Origin: Mucilaginibacter agri
Lineage (GTDB): Bacteria; Bacteroidota; Bacteroidia; Sphingobacteriales; Sphingobacteriaceae
Direction of reading: 5' to 3'
DNA: 64,000 nt
NCBI RefSeq assembly: GCF_009928685.1
Contig: NZ_WWEO01000045.1
Coordinates: forward strand, 868,001 to 932,000
Within the stretch, counting starts at the first letter, position 1. Every line of letters begins with the position of its first letter. The translations under genes were made by a program, and so were the position numbers. The notes beneath the pieces were generated by a model that saw only the letters and a list, made by a program, of their open reading frames with translations, was not told the DNA's origin and did no database searches. This document shows, piece after piece, positions 47,905 through 56,713 of the stretch.

Positions 47905-48222
47905 TCTGGTGCGATTTAGAAAAAGATAGTAGTTATAATCGTTAAGATGCCCAAAAGACAATTCCTAAAAATGAAGGGCAACTATTTTATTAATGATATA
48001 GGCAGGTATAATTGTTATATCCGATGAAAAACTCCATAATAATCTCTAAATAACATTTAAGACTATTGTAATAGCTTCGCCTTCCCACTTACACATTCAT
48101 GTAATTGTAAGCAGGTTGAATTACTAACAATAATAAATTAAATATTATTAAGATATTTTACTGCGAATTTTATGTATAGCTATTTGAGTAATTGTGTTAT
48201 CTGCACACAATAATCGCTTACA
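47905..48222. other. Intergenic region between eboE and the giant protein gene
   Basis: 318 nt with no ORF. It holds the conserved element at 48073-48093 and, just upstream on the minus strand, an imperfect hairpin whose arms are CTTACA (revcomp of 48106-48111) and TGTAAG (revcomp of 48088-48093). It is the likely promoter and leader for the four giant genes and possibly for wza-wzc beyond. Confidence 0.5.
48073..48093 (-). promoter_or_regulatory. 21-nt conserved leader element upstream of the giant-protein gene
   Basis: Minus-strand TGTAAGTGGGAAGGCGAAGCT, 18 of 21 identical to the element before wza. Its first bases form the 3' arm of a 6-bp hairpin (TGTAAG with CTTACA 12 nt upstream). It lies about 169 nt before the start codon at 47904, consistent with a 5' leader rather than a core promoter. 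Confidence 0.5.
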
Positions 48223-49464
48223 TTACACCGAGAGGTGTTTAAAATGATCGGCCACCCAGTTAAGTTCGCGAATTATAGATTGTTTAAGCGGCACTTTTAA
48301 ATTGGTTGGCAATACGTCCCATGTATAGGTCTCTACTTCCAGATGATTAGTAAACGAATTACTTTTAAATAAGTTTAAAACGTCGGTGACATCAGATTGC
48401 GTTGAGCCAAGTTTGCCTAAACTGTCTGTAAAAAGTGGGATATGAAAATGTATCCGCCATTCTAATACATCGGTATTAAAAATATCGGCTAGCGCCTGCG
48501 GTAAATCGCGGTAGCGTATTAGCTCATTTTCTTTTGTTAATGCTACAACCTGGTGAAGATAGGTTGGCTCGTTATACTTGTTTATCAATACGGCAATCTC
48601 TTTTCTGGCAGATAGGTCTTCGGGTAAAATAACCTTTAAAGCAGCACTGATCTGTACCTTCCCCACCTTAATACCAATTTGATTGAACTGCAAAAGCATG
48701 GCTGAATGATCCTCATATCCAATAGCGAAATGACAAATATCGTAACACAAGCGAATGTGTTCTTTTATTAAAGACTCACCATCAAAATGTTGTGTATCAG
48801 ATAATTCAGACAAAAACTTCACCCCTTTTACAAGCAACACATTCTTAAACCAATCGATAAACTCAGGCCCATTTTCAATAAGACCATCAGGTTCCGGTTC
48901 TATATCCAAATGTATAAGTTTACCCTGCGTTTGATGCGTTTCTATGAGCACTTTGGCAACCTTTAAAATATTTTGTGTTGCGACACTGGTCACTTCATCC
49001 AATTGCTTCTCATTGTGATGCCAGTATTTATAGCTTAATGGAGAGGTTGAAATGCCACCATCCATGCCTTCTGGAAGCAGTTCCGCCAGAATTTTTATCA
49101 GTCTAATGGTATAATCAACTCTTTCGGTGGTTGTCCAGTCGGGCGAATGAACATCTGATTTTACCACAGTGGAGTGAAATTGTCCGTAAGGAAAACCATT
49201 CATTGTAAAAACACAGGCGTTGTTTAGTAATAACCAATCTTTAAACTCCTGTAAATTATTACCCTCTAATAATTCAATTGATGCTGTATTAGATAATCTG
49301 AGGCCAATACCCATCACCTCATCGGGATTGAGAGCCAATTTAATGTCGGGGAAATTCTCTTTTATCTGTTCGAAATGCTCTGCCCAGCTTTCGCCGCCAT
49401 GAATATTGGTACAATAAGTTAAATGAGTAACTGATGGCAAAATATCCTGAACTGCTTTTGACAT
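48223..49464 (-). CDS. eboE: EboE-like TIM-barrel protein
   Basis: A 413-residue protein of the sugar phosphate isomerase/epimerase TIM-barrel type. The N-terminus, THLTYCTNIHGGESWAEHFEQIKENFP (about 14-40), is what I associate with EboE. Metal-site candidates are HLDIEPEPDGLIE (about 199-211) and LCYDICHFAIGYED (about 253-266). EboE normally sits within the eboA-F cluster, but here the other five genes are 39 kb away on the opposite strand. It is divergently transcribed from the Kelch gene and lies upstream of the giant EPS-linked genes. Substrate is unknown. Confidence 0.8.
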   Translation of the reverse strand: MSKAVQDILPSVTHLTYCTNIHGGESWAEHFEQIKENFPDIKLALNPDEVMGIGLRLSNTASIELLEGNNLQEFKDWLLLNNACVFTMNGFPYGQFHSTVVKSDVHSPDWTTTERVDYTIRLIKILAELLPEGMDGGISTSPLSYKYWHHNEKQLDEVTSVATQNILKVAKVLIETHQTQGKLIHLDIEPEPDGLIENGPEFIDWFKNVLLVKGVKFLSELSDTQHFDGESLIKEHIRLCYDICHFAIGYEDHSAMLLQFNQIGIKVGKVQISAALKVILPEDLSARKEIAVLINKYNEPTYLHQVVALTKENELIRYRDLPQALADIFNTDVLEWRIHFHIPLFTDSLGKLGSTQSDVTDVLNLFKSNSFTNHLEVETYTWDVLPTNLKVPLKQSIIRELNWVADHFKHLSV

Positions 49465-49645
49465 GAGGCTGGGATTAAAACTTCGACATTAAAGTACCGG
49501 TCTACAGAACCAGATACTGGTTTAAATATGGCAGTAACTAACCACCCGTTATAAAGGTAAAAGAAAAACACATAACACTACCAGCAAAAAAATCCAATAT
49601 TTGATAGCTAAAATCATATCAAATATTAGCAGATAAAAAAGTGTG

Positions 49646-49653
49646 TAATTTTG
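49646..49653 (+). promoter_or_regulatory. Candidate Bacteroidota -7 box for the Kelch gene
   Basis: TAATTTTG matches the Bacteroidota -7 consensus TAnnTTTG exactly and lies about 105 nt before the ATG at 49758. The -33 TTG is not present at the expected spacing (TAT/TTA instead), so this is only a candidate. Confidence 0.3.
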
Positions 49654-49757
49654 TTCCGTTGCGAACAACTTTGTCCCTTCACTCCCTCTTTTCGTTTTTT
49701 TCGATTAGTTTCATTTACCTGTAGGCGACTTTCAACACCTTAGTAACAATTTATCTT

Positions 49758-52634
49758 ATGATACCCCGTTATCGCGACTTCAAAAGGGCATATCCCATAT
49801 TAGCCCTTGCCTTTAGAATAACTGTCATCCTGCTCATAGTTTCAGCAAGTGTTGCGCGCGCGCAATGGACCAGAAAAGCCGATGAAATAAGGAAACGGGC
49901 GGAATGTAACAACGTGTTATATAATAACAAACTGTATGTATTTAGTGGTTTTGGTGACAATCCGATTATCGAAAAAACCAACGAGGTTTATGATATCGCC
50001 GCCAATAAATGGAGCCAGATAGCCACTTTTCCCGCAGGACGCGAGGTTACCCACCAGGGAATAATTCTTGTTGACGACAACGTTTGGATAATAGGCGGCC
50101 GTGCCGTTGATGCGCATGGACCTGCAAGCAGTAAGGTAAGCATCTATAATATTACTACCAACAAATGGTCCATTGGCCCCGAACTAACCGATCCGTCTAC
50201 AGGGCAACCATTTCCGTTAGGTGCAGGGGGATATGCTTTACTGGGGCGAACCATTCACGTTTTTGGGGGCTTTGGACCAACCATGTGTGAAGACCAGGCC
50301 AAGCTACATTTAACCATCAATGTGGACGATTATATGGCTAACCCGAGTAGTACCAAGTGGGAGAATAAACTGGCGCCGATGCCCATCCCAAGAAACCATA
50401 TTAGTTATGTGGTACTGGGCGGAAAAATCTATGCGTTTGGAGGACAATTTCAGCACGATTGCGGAGCTGTTGATCAAATGTATTGCCACGTATACGACCC
50501 GCAAACCGATAAATGGACCCGATTAACCGACCTTCCAAAACCACGCTCACATGCAGAAGCAGCTACATTTGCTGTGGACGGTAAAATATTTTTGGTTGGT
50601 GGACAAGGATATAACAATCTTACCCAAAACACGACGTACCAATTCACCCCACAATCAAATAACGGGTTAGGTGCCTGGACAAACTTAACATCATACACAT
50701 TGCCAGGCAGTTTTTTAGGCCTCTCATCCAAAATATCAGGCTCTTCGTTCATCATCACAAATGGCGCTTTAAACAGTTACAGCAATGAGCGTAAAGAAAC
50801 ATATGTAGCTAATGTAACACGTAGTACCGCCCGAACACTTGGATTCTCTGCAGCGTGCATTTCCCCGGCTTTGGATAGTAACAAACGCGCAACCGTCCAT
50901 AATTTACTTTACGTAATTGAAAATACTACAACCTATAGCCTAAAGTCCGACGCATCCTGGCTTACTATTAAAAAAAATGGTATTGGTACTGTTAACCTCA
51001 ATGGTACCGATATAGATGTGGCGATTGATGCCAACGGATTAGCAAACGGAAATTATACTGGCAATATTACGGCAACAGGTGCTACGGCAGCATCTAAAGC
51101 AACATTTTGCATCAACATAACTGTCACCTCATCAAAATATACTTTAAATGTTAGCACAAATGGATCAGGAACCGTAAGTAAAACACCCGACCAATTAGAC
51201 TACACTCCCAATAGCATTGTATCGTTACTGGCGACACCGGCAACGGGTTGGCATTTTACCGGTTGGAGCGGTGATAAGGTATCTGGAAGTAATCCCCTTG
51301 TTGTAACATTAAATAATAACACAGCGATAACTGCAAATTTTAAAAATGACAGCACAACAGAATTGATCTCGAACATAAAAGCAAGTACACAACACAGCTA
51401 TCAACTTGCGGAACTAAACCCAGGGGCAAAGTATTACACCGATAGGGACTACATCATTAAGACAGTGCCTTCAGCATTATCCGGAGCTGATTTTATAGAA
51501 ACTGCCTGCGATGATAAAGCCATCTCAACATCTAATTTACTCACATTTAATATATCGGCTGCCGCAACTATTTACGTTGCTTATGATCCTCGGGCCACTA
51601 AATTACCGGCCTGGTTGTCCAGCTGGAAGAAGCTAACAGATCAAATTGTAACCGATGACCCTAAACAACCAACATTAACACTTTTCAGTAAAAATTTTGC
51701 AGCTGGAACGATCACGCTCGGAGGCAATATGCAGAGCCCCGAAACAGGAGCTTTAACGCAGTATTTTGTAATGGGGATAAGCGCTAACACTGCGTCAACT
51801 ACAACTACTGTTACAGACAGCACTACGCAATTAATTTCAAACATAAAACAAACTACTGCAAGCAGTTATCAGCTTGCAAAGCTAAGCCCTGGTATAAATT
51901 ATTATACAGATAGAGATTACACTATTAAAACTGCACCTGCTACATTAACTGGGGCTGCCTTTATTCAAACAGCGGCAGACGATAAGTCGGCCACAACATC
52001 CACCCTGCTTACGTTTAATATATCGGAGGATGCAACCATTTATGTTGCCTATGATCCCCGTGCTACCACCTTACCGGGATGGCTTTCGGGTTGGAAAAAA
52101 CTGACCGATAAAATTGGGACGGATGACCCTAAACAATCCAGTTTAACGCTTTTCAGCAAAGATTTTCCAGCCGGAACGGTTAGCCTAGGAGGGAATATGC
52201 AAAGCCCGGCGGTTGGAGCCTTAGCAGAGTATTTTATAATTGGACTAGCCAAAATAACAACAGATGCTACTGTTGAAACCTTGGCGGCTACAGATAATAG
52301 AGTTGCTGTTGATGGCGATATAGGAGGCTCTTTATCCTTAAATCAAAATAGCGATAATAACAATGAGATAAGCAAACCCGTTCTATATCCTAACCCGGTA
52401 CACAACACCTTACAGGTGGCTTTCCCCGATAGTTATAAATATAAAGGAGCTTCGGCTTTGCAGATCATTAACTTTAACGGAGGTACTTATAACGTATCTA
52501 ATAAATTCTTTACATCGTCGGGCAACACGGTTGACGCAAATATCTCGTCTCTTTCATTAAAACGTGGTTTTTACATGCTACGGATCACCTCGGTAGAGGG
52601 AAAAGTAGATGTCATAAAGTTTATAGTGCAATAA
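49758..52634 (+). CDS. Kelch-repeat T9SS-sorted protein with duplicated beta module
   Basis: A 958-residue secreted protein: signal peptide (to about 35, ending VARAQ); Kelch-type propeller (about 40-335; repeats such as KLYVFSGFG, VWIIGG, TIHVFGGFG, KIYAFGGQ, KIFLVGGQ); BACON-like Ig domain (370-457); InlB-type repeat (460-530, TGWHFTGWSG); two tandem copies of a roughly 143-residue module (534-675 and 689-832) also found in the lipoprotein at 22563-24068; and a type A T9SS sorting domain (875-958, VLYPNPVHNT to IKFIVQ). Likely a surface adhesin or glycan-binding protein. It faces away from eboE and flanks the EPS locus on the right. Confidence 0.78.
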   Translation: MIPRYRDFKRAYPILALAFRITVILLIVSASVARAQWTRKADEIRKRAECNNVLYNNKLYVFSGFGDNPIIEKTNEVYDIAANKWSQIATFPAGREVTHQGIILVDDNVWIIGGRAVDAHGPASSKVSIYNITTNKWSIGPELTDPSTGQPFPLGAGGYALLGRTIHVFGGFGPTMCEDQAKLHLTINVDDYMANPSSTKWENKLAPMPIPRNHISYVVLGGKIYAFGGQFQHDCGAVDQMYCHVYDPQTDKWTRLTDLPKPRSHAEAATFAVDGKIFLVGGQGYNNLTQNTTYQFTPQSNNGLGAWTNLTSYTLPGSFLGLSSKISGSSFIITNGALNSYSNERKETYVANVTRSTARTLGFSAACISPALDSNKRATVHNLLYVIENTTTYSLKSDASWLTIKKNGIGTVNLNGTDIDVAIDANGLANGNYTGNITATGATAASKATFCINITVTSSKYTLNVSTNGSGTVSKTPDQLDYTPNSIVSLLATPATGWHFTGWSGDKVSGSNPLVVTLNNNTAITANFKNDSTTELISNIKASTQHSYQLAELNPGAKYYTDRDYIIKTVPSALSGADFIETACDDKAISTSNLLTFNISAAATIYVAYDPRATKLPAWLSSWKKLTDQIVTDDPKQPTLTLFSKNFAAGTITLGGNMQSPETGALTQYFVMGISANTASTTTTVTDSTTQLISNIKQTTASSYQLAKLSPGINYYTDRDYTIKTAPATLTGAAFIQTAADDKSATTSTLLTFNISEDATIYVAYDPRATTLPGWLSGWKKLTDKIGTDDPKQSSLTLFSKDFPAGTVSLGGNMQSPAVGALAEYFIIGLAKITTDATVETLAATDNRVAVDGDIGGSLSLNQNSDNNNEISKPVLYPNPVHNTLQVAFPDSYKYKGASALQIINFNGGTYNVSNKFFTSSGNTVDANISSLSLKRGFYMLRITSVEGKVDVIKFIVQ
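51357..52253 (+). repeat. Two tandem in-frame module repeats inside the Kelch protein gene
   Basis: Copies at about 51357-51782 and 51822-52253 encode the two roughly 143-residue modules. The proteins share YYTDRDY, IYVAYDPRAT, LGGNMQSP and much between. DNA identity is clearly lower than protein identity in places, so the duplication is not very recent. The linker is Thr/Ser-rich. Confidence 0.75.
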
Positions 52635-52697
52635 ATGATTCGCCCCAATTAGTTCCATTATAGGTAATTACTTACCTTGATTATCAAACAAAGCATC

Positions 52698-53495
52698 ATG
52701 GGATCGCAGGCAATACAAGGCAAACTTTGGGGACAACGCGTTAAACATTGGGCCGATATACAGGAACCCACGGGTAAAACCGGGTACAATTTTGTTTTAG
52801 AGGATATATCCATAAATGCTTCAACTGCTTTGTTGGATATAGGCTGTGGATCAGGCTACTTTTGTAAAATGGCCAGCAAACTCACCCAGCAAATTACAGG
52901 ACTCGATGCCACTCCAGAATTAATAGCCGAGGCCCAAAATCGTGTGCCACAGGCTAACTTTTTAGTAGGCGAAATGGAAGAACTCCCGTTCAACGATAAC
53001 AGTTTCGACCTTGTTTGCGGATTCAATTCTTTTCAATACGCTGCTCACGCCAAAAATGCCCTTACGGAAGCACTGCGTGTATTAAATCCAGGTGGCAAAC
53101 TTGTGGCAATGATTTGGGGCAATAAAGAAGATTGCGAGGCCGCCTCCTACTTAAAAGCCGTCGGCGGTTTACTGCCGGCTCCCCCACCTGGAGCAGCCGG
53201 GCCATTTGCGCTATCAGAAAATCAATTGTTAGAAAATTTATTAGAAGAAACGGGATTTAAAATCATCAACAACCAAGATATACCTGCTATTTGGGATTAT
53301 CCAGATACCCCTACTGCGCTTAATGGATTGATGTCTGCCGGTCCCGTTGCCCGTGCCATTGAAAATGTTGGCTTTGAAAAAGTTTACAGCACACTAACCG
53401 AAGCCATCAAGCCATATGAACAAGCCAATGGACGTGTAGTTTATCACAACAAATTCAGGATAATAATTGCCAGTAAATCGACGGAGACAAAATAA
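52698..53495 (+). CDS. Class I SAM-dependent methyltransferase
   Basis: The ATG at 52698 (265 residues) is preferred over the TTG at 52677. The SAM-binding motif I is LLDIGCGSGYFCKMA (about 46-60), followed by GLDATPELIAEAQ (motif II acid) and the motif IV region FDLVCGFNSFQYA; a LRVLNPGGKLVAMIWG strand follows. This is the Methyltransf_11/UbiE-like fold acting on a small molecule. The substrate is unknown. It lies 63 nt after the Kelch gene, but nothing else links them. Confidence 0.83.
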   Translation: MGSQAIQGKLWGQRVKHWADIQEPTGKTGYNFVLEDISINASTALLDIGCGSGYFCKMASKLTQQITGLDATPELIAEAQNRVPQANFLVGEMEELPFNDNSFDLVCGFNSFQYAAHAKNALTEALRVLNPGGKLVAMIWGNKEDCEAASYLKAVGGLLPAPPPGAAGPFALSENQLLENLLEETGFKIINNQDIPAIWDYPDTPTALNGLMSAGPVARAIENVGFEKVYSTLTEAIKPYEQANGRVVYHNKFRIIIASKSTETK

Positions 53496-53548
53496 TCTGG
53501 TAAACTTTAAAGGCGCGACTATGGCTTCATCAGGCACACAATAATTTT

Positions 53549-53587
53549 ATTTTATAATTGTAAATAAAACACTTATAATTATAAAAT
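53549..53587. repeat. 15-bp AT-rich inverted repeat (hairpin)
   Basis: ATTTTATAATTGTAA (53549-53563) and TTATAATTATAAAAT (53573-53587) are reverse complements except at one position, with a 9-nt loop. It lies between the methyltransferase and exonuclease genes. It may act as an AT-rich terminator or mRNA-stabilising hairpin. No T-run directly follows, so the role is uncertain. Confidence 0.45.
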
Positions 53588-53655
53588 TAATTCCCCAGGG
53601 AGCAAACCGCGGGAATGGCCTGCTTTTTTACTGAATTACCATATCGTAAACCAAC

Positions 53656-54384
53656 ATGTCGTCAATCGCCCAGTTAGCGAATAAATATATCCTGTTTATT
53701 GATACAGAGGCCACTGGCCTACCTGCTAATTGGTCTGCACCCGTTTCAAATGGAACTAACTGGCCGTCGCCTGTACAGGTATCCTGGGTTGTTTACGACC
53801 GATATGGAAACGAAATAAAAAAACGTAATTATTACCTCAACTTACAGCAGGTTAAAATCGAGGAATCTGCCAGAGCCATACACGGAATCACCGATGATTT
53901 TCTGAGTAACCATGGCGTCCCTCCTGCCGGCGTTTTACATGAACTTTCTAACGACCTGAAAGAATTCGAGCCATTGATGGTGGGGCACTTTATTAGGTTT
54001 GATTATTATGTATTAGGCGCGGCTTTTCATCGCGCCGGCTTACCCGATCCCTTAGGCCAAATTCCTGTATTTTGTACTATGCAGGCGACCGGCCAAGCTT
54101 CTATGAACCGGATTGGCAGGCAATTACATCTGAGCGAATTGTATACTTTCCTTTTTCAAAACGATCTGAAAGACCAACACAATGCACTTACCGATGCAGA
54201 AGCTACTGCCGCGTGCTTTTTTGAGCTTGTTAACCGTGGGGAAATCGGATCCATCGAGATTGAGCGGCAGAATGAAGAAGCTGCTAATTGGCGCGATCCT
54301 ACAAGTACCCGAAAAGGATGTTTACTTCCAGTAGTTCTATTTATGCTATTATTTATTTTAGTTGCTTACATCGCTTACCTATGA
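53656..54384 (+). CDS. DnaQ-like 3'-5' exonuclease with C-terminal membrane helix
   Basis: A 242-residue RNase H-fold exonuclease domain. Motif Exo I is FIDTEATGLP (Asp and Glu), Exo II lies in VGHFIRFDYYVLGAA (about 112-126), and Exo III is HNALTDAEATAACFFE, with the catalytic His and Asp. The C-terminus ends with a hydrophobic helix (about 221-241, LLPVVLFMLLFILVAYIAYL), so the enzyme is probably tethered to the inner membrane. Its stop overlaps the next start by 4 nt (ATGA). DnaQ-like exonucleases paired with CBS/DUF294 proteins are seen in many bacteria; the function of the pair is poorly known. Confidence 0.82.
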   Translation: MSSIAQLANKYILFIDTEATGLPANWSAPVSNGTNWPSPVQVSWVVYDRYGNEIKKRNYYLNLQQVKIEESARAIHGITDDFLSNHGVPPAGVLHELSNDLKEFEPLMVGHFIRFDYYVLGAAFHRAGLPDPLGQIPVFCTMQATGQASMNRIGRQLHLSELYTFLFQNDLKDQHNALTDAEATAACFFELVNRGEIGSIEIERQNEEAANWRDPTSTRKGCLLPVVLFMLLFILVAYIAYL

Positions 54385-56291
54385 ACGAGCATTCTCAATA
54401 TTTAAAAAGCATTTCTCCGTTTAATCTCCTCTCGGACGAATTATTAATGGAAGTATCTACACATTTACAGGAGCTCAACTACCCAAAAGACAAGGTTATT
54501 TATCACCAGGAAATATCAAAGTTGAAAGGTGTGGACATTATTGTTAAAGGTAATTACGAATCTTTCTTTTACGATAGCGGAAAAAACAAGCGGCTTCCGG
54601 AAATTCATCAACCTGGGTTTTGCTATGGCGGAGTATCGTTACTTTTAAACCAGCGCCAATCTTTAAGAACTGTTATTGCTAAAAAAGGAACTTTAGTCTA
54701 TTTCCTTCACCGCAAATATTTCAGGGAGCTTTGTAAAACGTCCGAACCATTCTTCCAATATTTTGCATCTGAATTTGGCAAGCGGATGCAGAACGAAGAA
54801 TTTGTACATTTCTTTAAACGCCCGGTATCTGCCGAGGAGAACTTCGTAGCTGCAGAAGATCTTTTTACACGTCGCCTGGAAACGATGGAATTAAGAGCTA
54901 TAGTACAGTGCAACAAAAACACACCCATTTTTGAGGCGGCACGTTTGATGGCCGCAAATAAAGTAAGTTGTCTTTTTATTACAAACCATACAGGTGAGAT
55001 CTTTGGCTACGTCACAGACATTACATTACGCGACCGTGTGATAGCCTTGCAAAAGGCTGCAAGTTCGCCTGTGGGTGATGTAACAGAATCACCGGTTATT
55101 AGCCTAAATGCTGATGCCTTTGCTTACGAAGCTGCCTTAATGATGTTTCGCACAAAAACGCGGTATCTGCTCGTTAATAAATCAGGGCAGCATGCCGGGT
55201 TCATAAGCCGTAACAAACTATTAAGCGACCAGGCTCAATCTCCGCTGGCTTTTATTCAATCGGTAAAGTCGGCCATATCCGACGATGAATTAAAACGCAA
55301 ATGGCATTCGGTACCACAATTTGTTAGTCAGTTGCTCAATCGCGGTGTAAACGCCCAGATCGCTAACCAGGTTATCACCACCATTGCCGATACAATTGCA
55401 CAGAAAGTTATCGAAAATGTAATTGAAGAATTGGGCGCGCCGCCGGCTAAATTTGTTTTTATGGTGCTTGGCAGTGAAGGGCGTAAAGAGCAGACCTTTA
55501 AAACAGACCAGGACAATGCTATCATTTATGAAGACAAAGCAAATGAACATAGGGAGATGGTTCGCGATTATTTCCTCGATTTTGCCGACCGCGTGTCGGG
55601 TAAATTAGATCATATCGGGTTCAGTTTCTGCACCGGTGGCTTTATGGCAAAAAACCCAAAATGGACGCATTCTTTATCTCACTGGAAAAAAAATTACCAA
55701 CATTGGATGGATGAATCTATCCCGGAAACTGTTATAAATTTTTCAACCTTTTTCGATTGTAGAACCATTTATGGGGAGACTGCGATAATGGATGAACTTC
55801 ATGAATTTTTGGACAATGAGTTGAAGGAGCATCCTTCGGAGAAATTGTTTTTCAACATGGCGAAGAACGCGTTGCAATATGAGCCTCCATTAACTTTCTT
55901 TAAGAGTATACGCACGTTTACCAAAGGATCACGAGAAGTTTTTGATATTAAAAAAGTGATGTCGCCTATTGTAGACCTGGTTAGGGTTTATGCGTTAAAG
56001 CACAGAATATTCGCAGTGAATACAGGAGAAAGGCTTTGGGCCTTAAAACAGCAAAATATTTTTACCGATGCTGAATACAATGAATTAAGCCAGTCTTATT
56101 ATTTGTTAATGAATATGCGCTTAAAAAACCAATCAAGCCAAATTATTGCAGATCATGTTGAAGCCGATAATTATATAGAGATTTCGAGGCTGACAACCAT
56201 TGAAAGAGTAACCTTAAAAGAAATTTTCAACGTGATTAAAAACTTCCAGGTGAAGATAAAATTGCAATTTACCGGTGGTTTGCTCAACTAG
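54381..56291 (+). CDS. cNMP-binding/CBS/DUF294 putative nucleotidyltransferase
   Basis: The ATG at 54381, overlapping the preceding stop as ATGA, gives a 636-residue protein; the longer frame from 54288 lies inside the exonuclease gene. Domains: cyclic-nucleotide-binding-like (about 10-140), two CBS repeats (about 170-280) and a DUF294 nucleotidyltransferase domain with the motif GSEGRKEQTFKTDQDNAIIYED (about 363-384). A helical DUF294 C-terminal domain (about 480-630) follows. GS..G and DxD residues are intact, so nucleotidyl transfer is plausible. The target, perhaps a protein or the partner exonuclease pathway, is unknown. The CBS and cNMP parts suggest allosteric control by nucleotides. 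Confidence 0.87.
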   Translation: MNEHSQYLKSISPFNLLSDELLMEVSTHLQELNYPKDKVIYHQEISKLKGVDIIVKGNYESFFYDSGKNKRLPEIHQPGFCYGGVSLLLNQRQSLRTVIAKKGTLVYFLHRKYFRELCKTSEPFFQYFASEFGKRMQNEEFVHFFKRPVSAEENFVAAEDLFTRRLETMELRAIVQCNKNTPIFEAARLMAANKVSCLFITNHTGEIFGYVTDITLRDRVIALQKAASSPVGDVTESPVISLNADAFAYEAALMMFRTKTRYLLVNKSGQHAGFISRNKLLSDQAQSPLAFIQSVKSAISDDELKRKWHSVPQFVSQLLNRGVNAQIANQVITTIADTIAQKVIENVIEELGAPPAKFVFMVLGSEGRKEQTFKTDQDNAIIYEDKANEHREMVRDYFLDFADRVSGKLDHIGFSFCTGGFMAKNPKWTHSLSHWKKNYQHWMDESIPETVINFSTFFDCRTIYGETAIMDELHEFLDNELKEHPSEKLFFNMAKNALQYEPPLTFFKSIRTFTKGSREVFDIKKVMSPIVDLVRVYALKHRIFAVNTGERLWALKQQNIFTDAEYNELSQSYYLLMNMRLKNQSSQIIADHVEADNYIEISRLTTIERVTLKEIFNVIKNFQVKIKLQFTGGLLN

Positions 56292-56417
56292 TTTATCGCA
56301 AACTTCTTAGTTTTCGAATAGGCTAATTTTTTTTCAACAATTTGACAAATGCGGGCCATTTAGAAAAAATGCCATGTATTTTTACGGCAAGGTTTACATC
56401 AGCCGATTATTTATACA

Positions 56418-56696
56418 ATGGCATCCGAAAATATTATCGCGCATATTCAGGCGCACGCCGACCTTGTTGGCATTTCTTCAAAAGTTATCAATTTAACAGC
56501 TGGCAGACGAACACTAAGAGGTGACTGTCCTTTCCACAAAGACCAGGCTAATTCCTTTATGGTTTCACCCGAAAAAAACATTTTCAAATGTTTTGGTTGT
56601 GGTAAAGAAGGTGGCCCGATAGAATTTGTAATGGATATCGAACAAATAACGCATGCGCAAGCGGTAGAGAAGCTGGCTTCGGTAGTATTTAAATAG
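56418..56696 (+). CDS. Stand-alone CHC2-type zinc-finger protein (DnaG N-terminal-like)
   Basis: A 92-residue protein consisting only of the primase zinc-binding fold. CPFH at about 36-39 and CFGCG at about 55-59 give the expected C-x2-H and C-x2-C ligands, and the later EGGPIEFVMDIEQITHAQAVEKLA matches the DnaG domain end. No TOPRIM primase core follows: the stop at 56694 is followed by a convergent gene. It could be a DNA-binding accessory, a reduced mobile-element primase piece, or a regulator. It starts 126 nt after the DUF294 gene. Confidence 0.82.
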   Translation: MASENIIAHIQAHADLVGISSKVINLTAGRRTLRGDCPFHKDQANSFMVSPEKNIFKCFGCGKEGGPIEFVMDIEQITHAQAVEKLASVVFK

Positions 56697-56713
56697 AAAG
56701 TAGCTTAGCGTGG

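Noticed and set aside
54288..54380. N-terminal extension of the DUF294 protein
   Set aside because: It lies within the exonuclease gene in another frame; the ATG at 54381 makes a standard 4-nt overlap and starts the cNMP-like domain.
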